Shown here piece after piece: positions 45,137 through 55,499 of a stretch of DNA of 64,000 nt. The stretch's first letter is position 1, and every line of letters starts with the position of its first letter. The translations under genes and the position numbers were made by a program. The notes below the pieces were generated by a model. The model saw nothing but the letters and a program-made list of their open reading frames with translations, had not been told where the DNA came from and ran no database searches. Source of the stretch: DATFKA01 sp035268885 (GTDB lineage Bacteria; Bacteroidota; Bacteroidia; Chitinophagales; Saprospiraceae); NCBI GenBank assembly GCA_035268885.1, contig DATFKA010000060.1, positions 70,682 through 134,681 on the forward strand, written 5' to 3'.

Positions 45137-45300
45137 TTCCGATTTGTTTTGTTGCAATAATAAGATTTTTTATCCAAAAAAAACGAAATAGGCACTCAAA
45201 TTTATTGAACGTGTCTTTGTGACAGCTACGCTGCTCACCAGACAGCCCTTCCCGTTTTAAAGATGCACTTAATTATACTTTTGGTGTGTACCGCATCCAA

Positions 45301-45672
45301 TCAGCCCCCAATTTTAGAAATACCATCGTAACGCGCTCCCTCTTCCACGATGATTTTCTGAGCTGTTATATCTCCTTTTATGACTGCGGTCCCTTCTAAA
45401 CGAAGTAGACCTTTCACAATCACATCCCCCTGGATATTCCCCATGATGACGGCTTCGTTAGCGTTTAGTTTCCCTTCGATCAGAGCCGACTTACCCAACA
45501 CCAGCTTTTTTTCACACTGGATATTCCCCTTGATTGTTCCATCAATACGAACATTCTCTGAAGTATTGAAATCTCCTTCAATACTTGTACCTTTGGCAAT
45601 AACGCAATTTAGGTTATTATCCGAAAATGAGACGTTTGACGGCGTTTCTTTGCGAGCAGTTTTGTTGGCCAT
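45301..45672 (-). CDS. Bactofilin (polymer-forming cytoskeletal protein)
   Basis: 123 residues. Polar N-terminal tail, then the beta-helix bactofilin domain from about 25: VIAKGTSIEGDFNTSENVRIDG, then TIKGNIQCEKKLVLGKSALIEG and GNIQGDVIVKGLLRLEGTAVIKG, with Gly/Ile-rich repeats every six to eight residues. Bactofilins self-assemble into filaments at membranes and place cell-wall enzymes. No M23 peptidase is adjacent. The 128-base gap before the next gene holds nothing recognisable. Confidence 0.92.
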   Translation of the reverse strand: MANKTARKETPSNVSFSDNNLNCVIAKGTSIEGDFNTSENVRIDGTIKGNIQCEKKLVLGKSALIEGKLNANEAVIMGNIQGDVIVKGLLRLEGTAVIKGDITAQKIIVEEGARYDGISKIGG

Positions 45673-45835
45673 GATTCCTTTTTTCTAACGAAAGGCCAAA
45701 CTAGACAAAACTTTATTTTTATCAAAGCAGTTGATCAGTTTTTATCCGTTGAAGAGGCGATTACGGCAAAAATATAGCCGACCGTCGTTTTTTTGTTTAT
45801 CAACGGCAACTTTACAAGCGCAAAAATCCGAGCTC

Positions 45836-46855
45836 ATGAGCATTACGCTATTGGCCATCGAATCTTCCTGCGACGACACCTCCGCCGCCATCATCAAAGA
45901 TGGAGAGGTGCTTAGTAATATTATGGCCACCCAGGATATCCACAAAGCCTACGGTGGTGTCGTACCCGAGGTGGCCTCACGCGCCCACCAGGCCAATATC
46001 ATTCCGGTAGTGGATGCGGCTTTCGCAAAAGCAAAAATACCAAAGGAAGAAATTGATGCCGTAGCTTTCACCCGTGGCCCCGGACTCATGGGCTCCCTCA
46101 TTGTTGGGGTAAGTTTTGCCAAAGCTTTTGCAATGAGTAGGAATATTCCAATTATTGAGGTGAACCACATGCGTGCCCACGTAATGGCTCATTTTGCGGA
46201 AGCACCAAGGCCACAATTTCCCTTTTTATGCCTGACCGTTTCGGGTGGCCATACACAGATTCTAAAGGTCCACTCCCCATTCCAAATGGAGGTCATTGGC
46301 GCCACCATTGATGATGCCGCCGGAGAAGCCTTCGATAAAACCGGGAAACTACTGGGTTTAGACTATCCTGCCGGTCCAAAAATTGACCAGTTAGCCCAGA
46401 GAGGTAAGGCTATTTATTCCTTCACCGAACCCCGAGTCAAGGATTTGGATTTTAGCTTTAGCGGGCTGAAGACCTCTATCCTTTATTTCTTAAAAAGGCA
46501 ATTAAAAGAAAATCCCAACTTCATCACAGATAACCTGGCCGACATCTGTGCCTCGGTCCAGGAACGTATCGTTAGTATTTTAATGAACAAACTGATCAAA
46601 GCTTACCAGATAACGGGCTATCGTCAGGTAGCCGTGGCCGGTGGCGTTTCGGCTAATTCTAGCCTCCGCAAAGCCCTGCGGGAAGCCGGCGAACACTATG
46701 GCTGGGAGACTTTTGTTCCCCAGTTGGAATACTGTACAGATAATGCCGCGATGATTGGGATATTGGCCTATTACAAATACCAGGACAAACAATTCGCCGA
46801 ACAGGATATTACGCCGGATCCCCGGCTAAAAGTTACCCTCAACGAAAATACCTAG
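45836..46855 (+). CDS. tsaD: tRNA N6-threonylcarbamoyladenosine transferase TsaD
   Basis: 339 residues from the ATG at 45836 (MSITLLAIESSCDDTSAAII). An in-frame start 35 codons upstream adds an unrelated stretch. Motifs: TRGPGLMGSLIVG (about 80), the metal-binding VNHMRAHVMAH (about 110-120), TVSGGHTQI (about 138), DDAAGEAFDK and GGVSANSSLRKAL (about 262). It completes t6A37 on ANN-decoding tRNAs. Divergent from bactofilin; followed after three bases by an MmcQ/YjbR gene. Confidence 0.97.
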   Translation: MSITLLAIESSCDDTSAAIIKDGEVLSNIMATQDIHKAYGGVVPEVASRAHQANIIPVVDAAFAKAKIPKEEIDAVAFTRGPGLMGSLIVGVSFAKAFAMSRNIPIIEVNHMRAHVMAHFAEAPRPQFPFLCLTVSGGHTQILKVHSPFQMEVIGATIDDAAGEAFDKTGKLLGLDYPAGPKIDQLAQRGKAIYSFTEPRVKDLDFSFSGLKTSILYFLKRQLKENPNFITDNLADICASVQERIVSILMNKLIKAYQITGYRQVAVAGGVSANSSLRKALREAGEHYGWETFVPQLEYCTDNAAMIGILAYYKYQDKQFAEQDITPDPRLKVTLNENT

Positions 46856-46858
46856 CTG

Positions 46859-47215
46859 ATGGATTTTGAACAATTAAGGCTTTATTGCCTAAGCAAAAAG
46901 GGAGTTACGGAGCATTTCCCCTTCGACGAGGTGACCCTGGTATTTAAGGTGATGGGCAAGATGTTTGCCCTGACCGGACTGGATGAAACCGAATGCAAAG
47001 TCAATTTGAAATGCGACCCGGAGCGAGCTGTGCAATTACGCGAAGAATACCCGGATATCATCCCCGGTTGGCACATGAGTAAAAAACACTGGAATACGGT
47101 TCATTGTGAGCGCGAACTGGATATGAGCCTGCTGGAAGAATTAGTTGACCATTCTTATGAACTAGTCGTCGCCGGCTTACGCAAAAAAGATCGGGAGACC
47201 CTGGAAAAGATGTAA
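46859..47215 (+). CDS. MmcQ/YjbR family protein
   Basis: 118 residues with the CyaY-like YjbR fold: LRLYCLSKKGVTEHFPFD at the start, VFKVMGKMFALTG, VNLKCDPERAVQLREEYPDI, PGWHMSKKHWNTVHC and an end helix LEELVDHSYELVVAGL. Sometimes called DNA-binding, but the role is not established. It sits three bases after tsaD and its stop directly abuts the next start. Confidence 0.92.
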   Translation: MDFEQLRLYCLSKKGVTEHFPFDEVTLVFKVMGKMFALTGLDETECKVNLKCDPERAVQLREEYPDIIPGWHMSKKHWNTVHCERELDMSLLEELVDHSYELVVAGLRKKDRETLEKM

Positions 47216-48283
47216 ATGATGAAGAATAAAACGAGTTGCGATTATATTATTGTTGGACAGGGCCTGGCCGGCACCCTGATGGCTTATTTTCTGGAAGAAG
47301 CGGGCAAAACGGTAGGTTTGATCGACCAGCCAGACGAACGGGCAGCCTCTCAGGTGGCAGCCGGAATCATAAATCCGGTAACCGGTAGACGCTACGTTAA
47401 GTCCTGGAGAATTGACCAGTTGCTTCCCTTTGCGGAAAAAACCTACCGGGCCATCGAAGATAAATTCGGTATCAGAATATACCACCAGCGCAATATTTTA
47501 CGCAGCCTTTTTAACAGCCGGGAAGAGAACGACTGGCTGCTGCGTACCGCTGAACCCGGTTATGAATCCTACCTGCTGGATACTGCCCATTTGGGTAAAT
47601 ATGCGGAACACACCGTACCCGCTTTTTCTTACGGCGAAGTGAGCCAGGCCGCTCAGGTGAACCTTCCCCTCTTGATCGAGACCTATCGAAAATACCTGGT
47701 AGAGAACGAGCGGATCATCACTGACCATTTCGACTACGGTGCTATTGAATTCGAAGCGGAGCAAGTCCGCTACCAACAACTTTGTGCCAAAACCATTATT
47801 TTCTGCGAGGGCCATAAAGCCATCCACAATCCTTTTTTCAACTATTTGCCCTTTCGGGGTGCCAAGGGAGAAGTGCTGATCATTCGTATTGCAGATGTCG
47901 ATTTTGAAAAAATTCTCAAACACCGCGTATTTATTGCCCCCCTCGGGAATCAGCTTTATTGGGTGGGCTCTAGTTACGTCTGGCAATATCAGGACGAACA
48001 TCCGACAGCCCAGGGCAAAGCCTTTTTGTTGGATCGGCTGGCCGATATCCTACAGGTCCCTTTTGAAGTCGTTGAACACCGATCAGCCATCCGTCCCACG
48101 GTAAAAGACCGACGTCCTTTTCTCGGTCGCCATACCGAATGGCCTCAGCTGGCCATATTCAATGGGCTGGGCACCAAAGGGACCTCTTTAGGCCCTTTTT
48201 GGGCGAAAGCCTTACAGGAACACTTATGCCAGGGCAATACGCTTGACCCGGCAGTAGATATTCAACGTTTTGTTTCCGAATAG
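47216..48283 (+). CDS. FAD-dependent oxidoreductase (DAO family)
   Basis: 355 residues. FAD motif YIIVGQGLAGTLMAYFLEEAGKTVGLID (GxGxxG at about 13-18; the segment is listed here only by its ends: Tyr10 to Asp37). AAGIINPVTGRRYVKSW at about 47-63 and the C-terminal NGLGTKGTSLGPFWAKAL are typical of D-amino-acid-oxidase-like proteins. It probably oxidises an amine or amino acid. No MnmC-type methyltransferase domain is fused. Third gene in a tsaD-mmcQ-DAO run with gaps of three and zero bases. Confidence 0.9.
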   Translation: MMKNKTSCDYIIVGQGLAGTLMAYFLEEAGKTVGLIDQPDERAASQVAAGIINPVTGRRYVKSWRIDQLLPFAEKTYRAIEDKFGIRIYHQRNILRSLFNSREENDWLLRTAEPGYESYLLDTAHLGKYAEHTVPAFSYGEVSQAAQVNLPLLIETYRKYLVENERIITDHFDYGAIEFEAEQVRYQQLCAKTIIFCEGHKAIHNPFFNYLPFRGAKGEVLIIRIADVDFEKILKHRVFIAPLGNQLYWVGSSYVWQYQDEHPTAQGKAFLLDRLADILQVPFEVVEHRSAIRPTVKDRRPFLGRHTEWPQLAIFNGLGTKGTSLGPFWAKALQEHLCQGNTLDPAVDIQRFVSE

Positions 48284-48484
48284 TAAGGAATCCCTCTTTC
48301 TAGCGCAGCTTCTAAGGCCCTTTAACAATATCCCTAATGGGCCAGGCGTTCGCACTTAGAGGGCAATCCTACAGAATACTTGGGGCTTTTTTTAAAAAAT
48401 TGTACCTTAAGTCTGTGCAAAAAGAAAGCTTTTTGCATCTACCTAACAGCACCCATACTGTATCATTATAATCAAACGGTGAAC

Positions 48485-51400
48485 ATGATCAATAATACTG
48501 CCGCAGCCTGGACCTTTTCCCTGCTATTTCTCCTGAGCTTTATCGGTCCATTACCTTTATCAGGGCAATCAAACGAAAGCCAAACCATGAATACAACCGC
48601 CTACCCTGAAGCCTGGAAAAATATAGACTCTCTGGTCCGGGACGGTTTGTTTCAATCTGCCCTGGAAGCTGTCAATCGTCTACAAAAAAGGGCAGCCGCC
48701 GAAAACGAACAGCCCGACGCCGTCAAAGCCATTGTTTTCCAAAATAGTCTACAGGCCAACTTAAGTGAAACGCCTTATGAGCAGATGGTAGACAACATCA
48801 ACGGCTATCTGGATGCCGTAACGGGGGTGGAGCAAAGCTTGTTACAGTTCATGTTGGCCGAAACTTACCAGGCCTACCTTTCCGAAAACTACTGGCGATT
48901 ACAAGACCAAACGGCGCTGGAGGCCGGATCAGCGGAAGATTGGCGCCAGCAGTCCCCCGCTCAATTACAGGAGCAGATCATAGATTTGTACCTGAAAGCT
49001 CTGGCAACGGAAGCCCTAAAAACAACCGCAGCCGATAATTATGCCCTGCTCTGGCAAAATGAAAACGCCTCTGCCAACCTACGCCCTACCCTATTTGATG
49101 TATTAGCCCATCAGGTTATCAACTACCTGAAAGATGCCCGCTCTTATCTGACTACTCCCGCAGAAAAATTTCGTCTGCCCGACTCGGTCTATTTTGCCGA
49201 GCTTGATATTTTCCTCCAACAAGACTTCAGTGCCGACGACCATAGCCCCTTAAAAGCCAAAGCACTGCAATTATTCCAGGACTTACTGCGCTTTCGCCAG
49301 GCAGCAGAAGACTTCCCGGCACTGATTGACCTGGACCGACACCGACTACAGTTCGTCTGGCAAAGATCGAATATCAAAGATGCCGATACCCGGTATCTAG
49401 CGGCACTCCATCGGCTGATTGAGCAGTACGGATACCAAAGCGGCATGGGGCAGATCTACCTGGAAAAGGTCAATCGATACTATGCGATTGGACAGGAGTA
49501 TTCACCAGAACGGGGAGAAGAAGCCGATCGCTGGAAGCTACAGGAGACCATTGAACTCTGTCAGGACCTGATCGCAGCCCTTCCCAAATCAAAGGCCGCA
49601 GAAAGTGCCCGACAAGTCATTGCCGCTATTGAGGCCCCTTATCTGGAATTAAATTCAGAAACCGTACTCCTCCCTCAGCAAGCAGGACTGGCCAAAATCA
49701 GCTATAAAAACCTGGAACAAGCCTTTCTAAAGGTAGTCGAACTCGACTTTGAAACCCAACAAAAACTGGCTCGCCAGTACAACCGTAATACAGAAAAAAT
49801 CGTCGCCGACCTACCTGCTGTTGTACAGTGGCAAAATCCGCTTCCCAATTCGGAAGACCACCACCAGCACAGTATAGAAACAAAAATCCCAGACCTAAAA
49901 CCAGGACAATACGCACTAGTCTTCTCCAACCAGGCCAATTTTGATACTACCCAAAACAGCGCCCTACTGGAATACTATCCATTTAGCGTCTCTTCGATCT
50001 CCTATTTGTGGCGAAATGATACGCAGGGAAAAACCAACTTTGTCATGACGGATCGCGAAAGCGGCCAGCCCCTGGTTGGTGTGGAAGCGACCCTCTATTC
50101 GGTCAACTACGATTATCAGCGCCAGCAAACTTCTTATAAGGAGCTGAAGACACTTCGCTCGGACGAAAAAGGCTTCATAAAAACCGATGTATCCGACCGC
50201 TCCTTTATGGCTAAATTTAAATACAAGGGGGATAGCTTGTATTTTGATGAATCCTTTTATAATGGTCGTCAATACGAGCGAGATGAAAGCTATTACAGAA
50301 CTGCTCTTTTTCTGGATCGCGCCATCTATCGCCCCGGCCAAACGGTCTACTTTAAAGGCATTACCACCCAACATAATTACAAAGAACCCACCGACATTAA
50401 CCTACTACAGGAAGAAAAAGTGGAAATCATTTTCCGGGATGCCAATTATCAGGAAATCATCAAGCAGACCTTTTCTACCAACGAATATGGGACCTTTAAC
50501 GGAAGTTTTGTTATTCCCGATGGTATGCTGACCGGTACGGTTACGCTCTATGCTGACCGAGGAGGCAGTGCACGCTTTCGGGTGGAAGAGTACAAAAGAC
50601 CAAAGTTTAAAGTAGGCCTGGAGGACTTGTCCGGCGATTATACGCTGGGGGAAGAAATCACTATAGAAGGATCAGCAGAAGCCTATGCCGGAAGTGTGAT
50701 CGACGATGCGGAGGTCGTTTATCGGGTGACCCGACAAGACCTTAGACCTTTTCCCTGGTACCGATCATCGTACGGTTATTACTCCTTTCCAGCCTACGGA
50801 CAAGAGATTGAAATTGCTAATGGAACGACCATGACGGATAGTCTCGGCCGTTTTAGCATCGATTTCACGGCCCTACCCAATCCCGATATTCCCGCCGAAC
50901 AAAGACCACGGTTTCAGTATCAGGTACAAATTGATGTGGTCGATATTACCGGTGAAACCCAAAGTACCAGCCGGTCATTTACCCTCGCCTACACCGGATT
51001 GGTCGCCCGTCTGGAATTACCGGATCAAATGGACAAAAGTAAGGATACCATCCCCTGGAAGATTATCACCGAGAACCATAATGGTACTGCACTCGCAGCC
51101 AGTGGCACCATAGCCATTTACCAACTGACTTATCCGACCCAAGTCTTCAAAGAGCGTTATTGGGATCGCCCCACGGAAGCCTATTCCGATCCGGAAGCAT
51201 TTCGCCAGGACTTTCCTGACTACGCACTAGATGGGGAAAACCAGTGGCAGAACTGGCCCAAAGCACTCGTCCGGGAGTACAAGTTCTCTACGGCCGAGGC
51301 CAATACTTTTGACTTTTTGGCGGAAGCCTACGAGGTCGGACATTATATTGTAGAACTAAAAACCCAGGACCAGGCAGGTAATTCCGTTGATTACAATCAG

Positions 51401-54400
51401 ACTTTCCAGATCATTGATACGGAAACACAACGTATCCCGGAAAATGTATTGTTCTGGCAGCACAGTCCCTCTAATCCTTTCAGTCCGGGGGAGCCATTCC
51501 AGATGCCCATCGCAAGTAATGAGGCATTGAATATTTTACTAGAAATAGAGCGGAAAGGAGAAATTATCCGTCAGGAATGGATACAATTAGCCGATTGGGC
51601 CAATATTGAGAAAACCATTGAAGAAACCGACCGGGGTAACCTTCAGGTACAATTCAGCTATATTTACCATAACCGGGCCCATACCGAAATGGTTAATATA
51701 CTCGTGCCCTACAGTAACAAAGAATTACATTTTGAATACAGTACCTTTCGGAACAAACTCCGCCCCGGACAGGAGGAGGAATGGACCATCAAGATCAGTG
51801 GGGAGAAAAAGGAAGAAGTAGCCGCAGAGATGGTGGCGACCCTTTACGACGCCTCCCTCGATCAATTCGTTCCCCACCAATGGCAAGTCAATTATTTCAA
51901 TTCCAATTATCGACTGCGTTATCCCTGGCGTCCCCGCTTATTTAGTCAGACGGGTAACCAGATCAATTCCAATAATAGCTACTACAGTTCTGAGCTATTC
52001 ATTTATCCCTATCTCAATCTTTATATGGGAGAGAATGCCATGCGTTATGGCCAGGCACCCAGCTCCTATAGTATGTTAGAAAGTCGCTCGGCGGGAGTTG
52101 AAGTCGCAGAATATTCAGCAAAAATGGTAGCCGCTTCCCCGCCCCCGCCGCAAGCAGAATCAGCCGATACGGCTGTGGCCGAAGAAGCAGAAGCCGTGGA
52201 CTCTGATAGTGGGGAGGAAACTCCAGCTCCCGTACAAGTCCGCACCAATCTGGACGAAACCGTTTTCTTCCAGCCTGAGCTTCGCACCGACAACGAGGGT
52301 AACGTGTACATCAAATTCACGATGAACGAATCGCTAACCAGCTGGAAGTTTCTGGGGTTTGCCCATACTCAGGATCTCAAAACGGGGATTACCGAACGGA
52401 AGATCGTCACCCAGAAAGAACTGATGGTACTTCCCAACCCACCGCGCTTTGTGCGGGAGGGCGACCAGTTTGAATTTTCCGCTAAGGTGAGTAACCTGAC
52501 CGATCAATTGCTGAGCGGAGAAGCCACTCTACAGTTTTTCGATCCGCTTACGCAAAAAGAAGTGACGGATTTAGTCTTAACCGAAACTTCTGCACAATCC
52601 TTTTCGGCAAAAGCCGGGCAATCCGACCGGCTGGGCTGGGAAATAAAGATCCCCTTTGGTAAATTAAATGCGCTGAGTTACCGGATTATCGCACGCAGCG
52701 AAAACTTCTCAGACGGAGAAGAAAACAGTCTGCCCGTGGTGACTAATCGAGTACTCGTAACGGAGACCATGCCGATTTCGCTGCGTAGTAAAGAAAAAAA
52801 GAGCCTGAGCTTTTCGGCCATGCAGCAGTCCATGCAATCCAGTACCGCACAGGGGCATTTATTCCAAATGGATTTCACCAGTAATCCGGTATGGTTAGCG
52901 GTAAAATCGCTGCCTTACCTGATGGAATACCCCTACGATTGCTCTGAACAAATTTTTAATCGCTTTTATGCCAATCGCATTGCCCGGTCCATCCTGGATA
53001 GCCATCCAAAGATTAGTAGTGTATTTGCCAGCTGGAAAGATACCGATGCCCTGGAGAGTGAACTGGAAAAGCGGGCAGCTTTAAAAACCGCGCTACTTCA
53101 GGAGACCCCCTGGGTGATGGCGGCCCAAAGTGAAGCCGAACAACGCGAACGTATTGCTCTACTTTTTGACCTGGAGCGCCTCAGTAAAGCCCAGGCAAAG
53201 ACCCTTGGCAAATTGATACAAGCTCAAAATAGTGAGGGCTCTTTCTCCTGGTTTGAGGGGGGGAATGGGAATTGGTACATTACTAACTACATCCTGGCCG
53301 GTTTTGGGCACCTCGATGCCCTCGGTATGACCGACACCGAATCTGAAAAATCAATTAATGTACTGGTGACCAAAGCCCTCAACTATGCAGACGAAGTATT
53401 TGTACAACATTACAATAATTTACAGGATCAGGCAGAGGCCGGAAAGCTAAACTTAAAAGATAATCATCTCTCCCCGGCCGTTGTGCATTACTTGTACGCC
53501 AAAAGCTTTTTCACCGATATGGAGACCGAAGCGGCTGAACAAGCTGCCCTCCGGTATTACCTCGATCAAGCCCAAAGGTACTGGCTGCAGACCAATCTAT
53601 TCCAGCAGGGACAAATTGGTTTGATTGCCCAGCGGATGAAGATGCCAGAGCTTTCGCAAAAAATTCTGGCCTCCCTAAAAGAACGGGCCATTCAATCGGG
53701 AGAACTGGGGATGTATTGGAAATACCAAAATGGCTATTTCTGGTACCAATCACCCATTGAAACCCATACCATCATGATCGAATTCTTTTCGGAGATGGAA
53801 GAAACAGCACTACTGGATGAGCTAAAAATATGGCTACTTAAAAATAAGCAGACCCAGGCCTGGCCCACCACCAAAAACACGGCGGAAGCCATTTGGGCCT
53901 TATTGAGTACTGCAGATGGGAGCTCCCTCTTGATGGAGGAAGAGCTCATTGACGTAAAATTTCCGGATTTGGGCAGATCGGATTACAAAGATAAAGTAGA
54001 AGCCGCCCAAAGATCAGCAGAAGCCGGAACCGGACAGTTCGAGCTGGCCTGGCAAGGAGCAGCGATTAAAAAAGAACTGGCCTCCATTAAAGTCAAAAAC
54101 CCGAATCGGCAAATAGCCTGGGGTGCTGCCTACTGGCAATACTTTGAAGATCTGGATAAAGTACAGGTCTTTCAGGAAACACCTTTGACCCTGAAAAAAC
54201 AGCTTTATTTAACCAAAAATACCGCTGAGGGGCCAAAGCTCAGTCCCATTGGCCCCAACACCGATCTGCATCCCGGCGACCTGATTACCGTGCGTATTGA
54301 ATTAGCCGTCGACCGGGATATGGATTTCGTTCACATGAAAGATATGCGCGCCAGCGGTCTCGAACCGATTAATGTATTAAGCCAATACAAGTGGCAGGGC

Positions 54401-54607
54401 GGCCTGGGGTATTACGAATCTACCAAAGACTTGGCCACCCATTTTTTCTTTGATGACTTGCCAAAGGGCGAATACGTCTTTGAATATCCCTTACGTGTAC
54501 AGCTCAACGGTGATTTCTCCAATGGCATCTGCACGATTCAGTCGATGTACGCCCCCGAATTTACCAGTCATTCGGCAGGCACCAGGGTGAAGATTGTCGA
54601 AAAATAG
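48485..54607 (+). CDS. Alpha-2-macroglobulin family protein, 2040 residues, with CxEQ thioester motif
   Basis: Starts at the ATG at 48485, which gives a clean signal peptide (AAAWTFSLLFLLSFIG, cleavage near LSGQS); 35 upstream in-frame codons are not signal-like. Residues about 30-450 are helical and specific to this group. MG2 domain at about 608 (LDRAIYRPGQTVYFKG). An acidic, low-complexity stretch (about 1217-1255, ASPPPPQAESADTAVAEEAE) resembles a bait region. The A2M domain at about 1260-1340 has TMNESLTSWKFLGFAH. YPYDCSEQIFNRFYANR contains the thioester candidate C1486-S-E-Q. An alpha-toroid region follows, then a C-terminal MG domain with MRASGLEPINV. It is probably an envelope protease trap. 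Confidence 0.93.
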   Translation: MINNTAAAWTFSLLFLLSFIGPLPLSGQSNESQTMNTTAYPEAWKNIDSLVRDGLFQSALEAVNRLQKRAAAENEQPDAVKAIVFQNSLQANLSETPYEQMVDNINGYLDAVTGVEQSLLQFMLAETYQAYLSENYWRLQDQTALEAGSAEDWRQQSPAQLQEQIIDLYLKALATEALKTTAADNYALLWQNENASANLRPTLFDVLAHQVINYLKDARSYLTTPAEKFRLPDSVYFAELDIFLQQDFSADDHSPLKAKALQLFQDLLRFRQAAEDFPALIDLDRHRLQFVWQRSNIKDADTRYLAALHRLIEQYGYQSGMGQIYLEKVNRYYAIGQEYSPERGEEADRWKLQETIELCQDLIAALPKSKAAESARQVIAAIEAPYLELNSETVLLPQQAGLAKISYKNLEQAFLKVVELDFETQQKLARQYNRNTEKIVADLPAVVQWQNPLPNSEDHHQHSIETKIPDLKPGQYALVFSNQANFDTTQNSALLEYYPFSVSSISYLWRNDTQGKTNFVMTDRESGQPLVGVEATLYSVNYDYQRQQTSYKELKTLRSDEKGFIKTDVSDRSFMAKFKYKGDSLYFDESFYNGRQYERDESYYRTALFLDRAIYRPGQTVYFKGITTQHNYKEPTDINLLQEEKVEIIFRDANYQEIIKQTFSTNEYGTFNGSFVIPDGMLTGTVTLYADRGGSARFRVEEYKRPKFKVGLEDLSGDYTLGEEITIEGSAEAYAGSVIDDAEVVYRVTRQDLRPFPWYRSSYGYYSFPAYGQEIEIANGTTMTDSLGRFSIDFTALPNPDIPAEQRPRFQYQVQIDVVDITGETQSTSRSFTLAYTGLVARLELPDQMDKSKDTIPWKIITENHNGTALAASGTIAIYQLTYPTQVFKERYWDRPTEAYSDPEAFRQDFPDYALDGENQWQNWPKALVREYKFSTAEANTFDFLAEAYEVGHYIVELKTQDQAGNSVDYNQTFQIIDTETQRIPENVLFWQHSPSNPFSPGEPFQMPIASNEALNILLEIERKGEIIRQEWIQLADWANIEKTIEETDRGNLQVQFSYIYHNRAHTEMVNILVPYSNKELHFEYSTFRNKLRPGQEEEWTIKISGEKKEEVAAEMVATLYDASLDQFVPHQWQVNYFNSNYRLRYPWRPRLFSQTGNQINSNNSYYSSELFIYPYLNLYMGENAMRYGQAPSSYSMLESRSAGVEVAEYSAKMVAASPPPPQAESADTAVAEEAEAVDSDSGEETPAPVQVRTNLDETVFFQPELRTDNEGNVYIKFTMNESLTSWKFLGFAHTQDLKTGITERKIVTQKELMVLPNPPRFVREGDQFEFSAKVSNLTDQLLSGEATLQFFDPLTQKEVTDLVLTETSAQSFSAKAGQSDRLGWEIKIPFGKLNALSYRIIARSENFSDGEENSLPVVTNRVLVTETMPISLRSKEKKSLSFSAMQQSMQSSTAQGHLFQMDFTSNPVWLAVKSLPYLMEYPYDCSEQIFNRFYANRIARSILDSHPKISSVFASWKDTDALESELEKRAALKTALLQETPWVMAAQSEAEQRERIALLFDLERLSKAQAKTLGKLIQAQNSEGSFSWFEGGNGNWYITNYILAGFGHLDALGMTDTESEKSINVLVTKALNYADEVFVQHYNNLQDQAEAGKLNLKDNHLSPAVVHYLYAKSFFTDMETEAAEQAALRYYLDQAQRYWLQTNLFQQGQIGLIAQRMKMPELSQKILASLKERAIQSGELGMYWKYQNGYFWYQSPIETHTIMIEFFSEMEETALLDELKIWLLKNKQTQAWPTTKNTAEAIWALLSTADGSSLLMEEELIDVKFPDLGRSDYKDKVEAAQRSAEAGTGQFELAWQGAAIKKELASIKVKNPNRQIAWGAAYWQYFEDLDKVQVFQETPLTLKKQLYLTKNTAEGPKLSPIGPNTDLHPGDLITVRIELAVDRDMDFVHMKDMRASGLEPINVLSQYKWQGGLGYYESTKDLATHFFFDDLPKGEYVFEYPLRVQLNGDFSNGICTIQSMYAPEFTSHSAGTRVKIVEK

Positions 54608-54677
54608 AGCTCGTCGTCAAAAAATGACAGGAAATAGTCGATAAATTATGGCATCCATCCGGTAAAATGCCGTAATT

Positions 54678-55475
54678 ATGAGAGAGTTGAACAAAAAACC
54701 AAACGTTTTGAAAAAGAAAGTTTTTGATTACGCAGCTAAATCGATAAAAGAAAGTTTCATGGGAGACAATAAGAAAAACGATAAGTCCAAGCACGCGGAT
54801 ACCGTTATCCGCAATCACGTAATCTGGTCGATGGGGGCCAGCTTCATCGTACCTATTCCAATTGCGGATGTCTTTGCCGTCAGTGCCTTGCAATTAGATA
54901 TGATCCGGCAATTGTGCCGGGTATACGACAGGGATTTTTCAGAGAGTTCAGGCAAGGCCATCATCACCTCCTTAACCAGCTCCATCATGGCCCGGGCGGG
55001 CGCTCGCAGTCTAATCAAATTGATACCGGGTATTGGTACGGTCATCGGCGGCGTGGCGGTTTCTGTATTTAACGGAGCCAGCACTTATGCCCTGGGACAA
55101 GTCTTCAAACGTCATTTTGACAGTGGCGGTACCATTCTGGATTTCGATCCGGAGCGTCTGAAGAAAATGTACAACGAGCAATTTGAAAAAGGGAAAAAAG
55201 TCGCCGAGCAGTTACGCAAGGATAAAAAGGCGCAAAAGCAAGCGGAAGCCTTTAAAACCGACAGTACCGAAGCTGCTACCGAAGCCGATGCGCACAAATT
55301 AGCAGAAGCCGCCCAAAAAGCGGCCCGTGCCGAAGCCATGGAAGCCAAGAAGAAGCGAGATAAAGAAATTCTTGATCGATTGAAGGAAGCGGCCGATCTC
55401 AAAGACCGCGGCGTACTTTCTGATGAGGAATTCGAGGACTTAAAGCAACGCCTGCTCAGCAAATTTGATGAGTAA
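54678..55475 (+). CDS. DUF697 (YcjF-like) protein with C-terminal SHOCT domain
   Basis: 265 residues. After a basic N-terminus (about 1-45), residues about 55-150 form a DUF697-like membrane-associated helical hairpin: WSMGASFIVPIPIADVFAVS, then SLIKLIPGIGTVIGGVAVSVF. A charged Ala/Lys/Glu-rich coiled stretch (about 165-230) leads to the C-terminal SHOCT motif LKEAADLKDRGVLSDEEFED. DUF697 proteins accompany GTPases or stress functions; none is adjacent. The gap to the macroglobulin gene upstream is 70 bases, same strand, so co-transcription is possible. Confidence 0.85.
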   Translation: MRELNKKPNVLKKKVFDYAAKSIKESFMGDNKKNDKSKHADTVIRNHVIWSMGASFIVPIPIADVFAVSALQLDMIRQLCRVYDRDFSESSGKAIITSLTSSIMARAGARSLIKLIPGIGTVIGGVAVSVFNGASTYALGQVFKRHFDSGGTILDFDPERLKKMYNEQFEKGKKVAEQLRKDKKAQKQAEAFKTDSTEAATEADAHKLAEAAQKAARAEAMEAKKKRDKEILDRLKEAADLKDRGVLSDEEFEDLKQRLLSKFDE

Positions 55476-55499
55476 GGCGGAAGTTAATTCTTGAGAAAG

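Noticed and set aside
47498..48001. Antisense open frame opposite the FAD oxidoreductase
   Set aside because: No family signal; the coding strand is unambiguous.
48380..48484. Extended N-terminus of the macroglobulin protein
   Set aside because: The extra 35 residues are Cys/Lys-rich and precede a normal signal peptide, so the ATG at 48485 is preferred.
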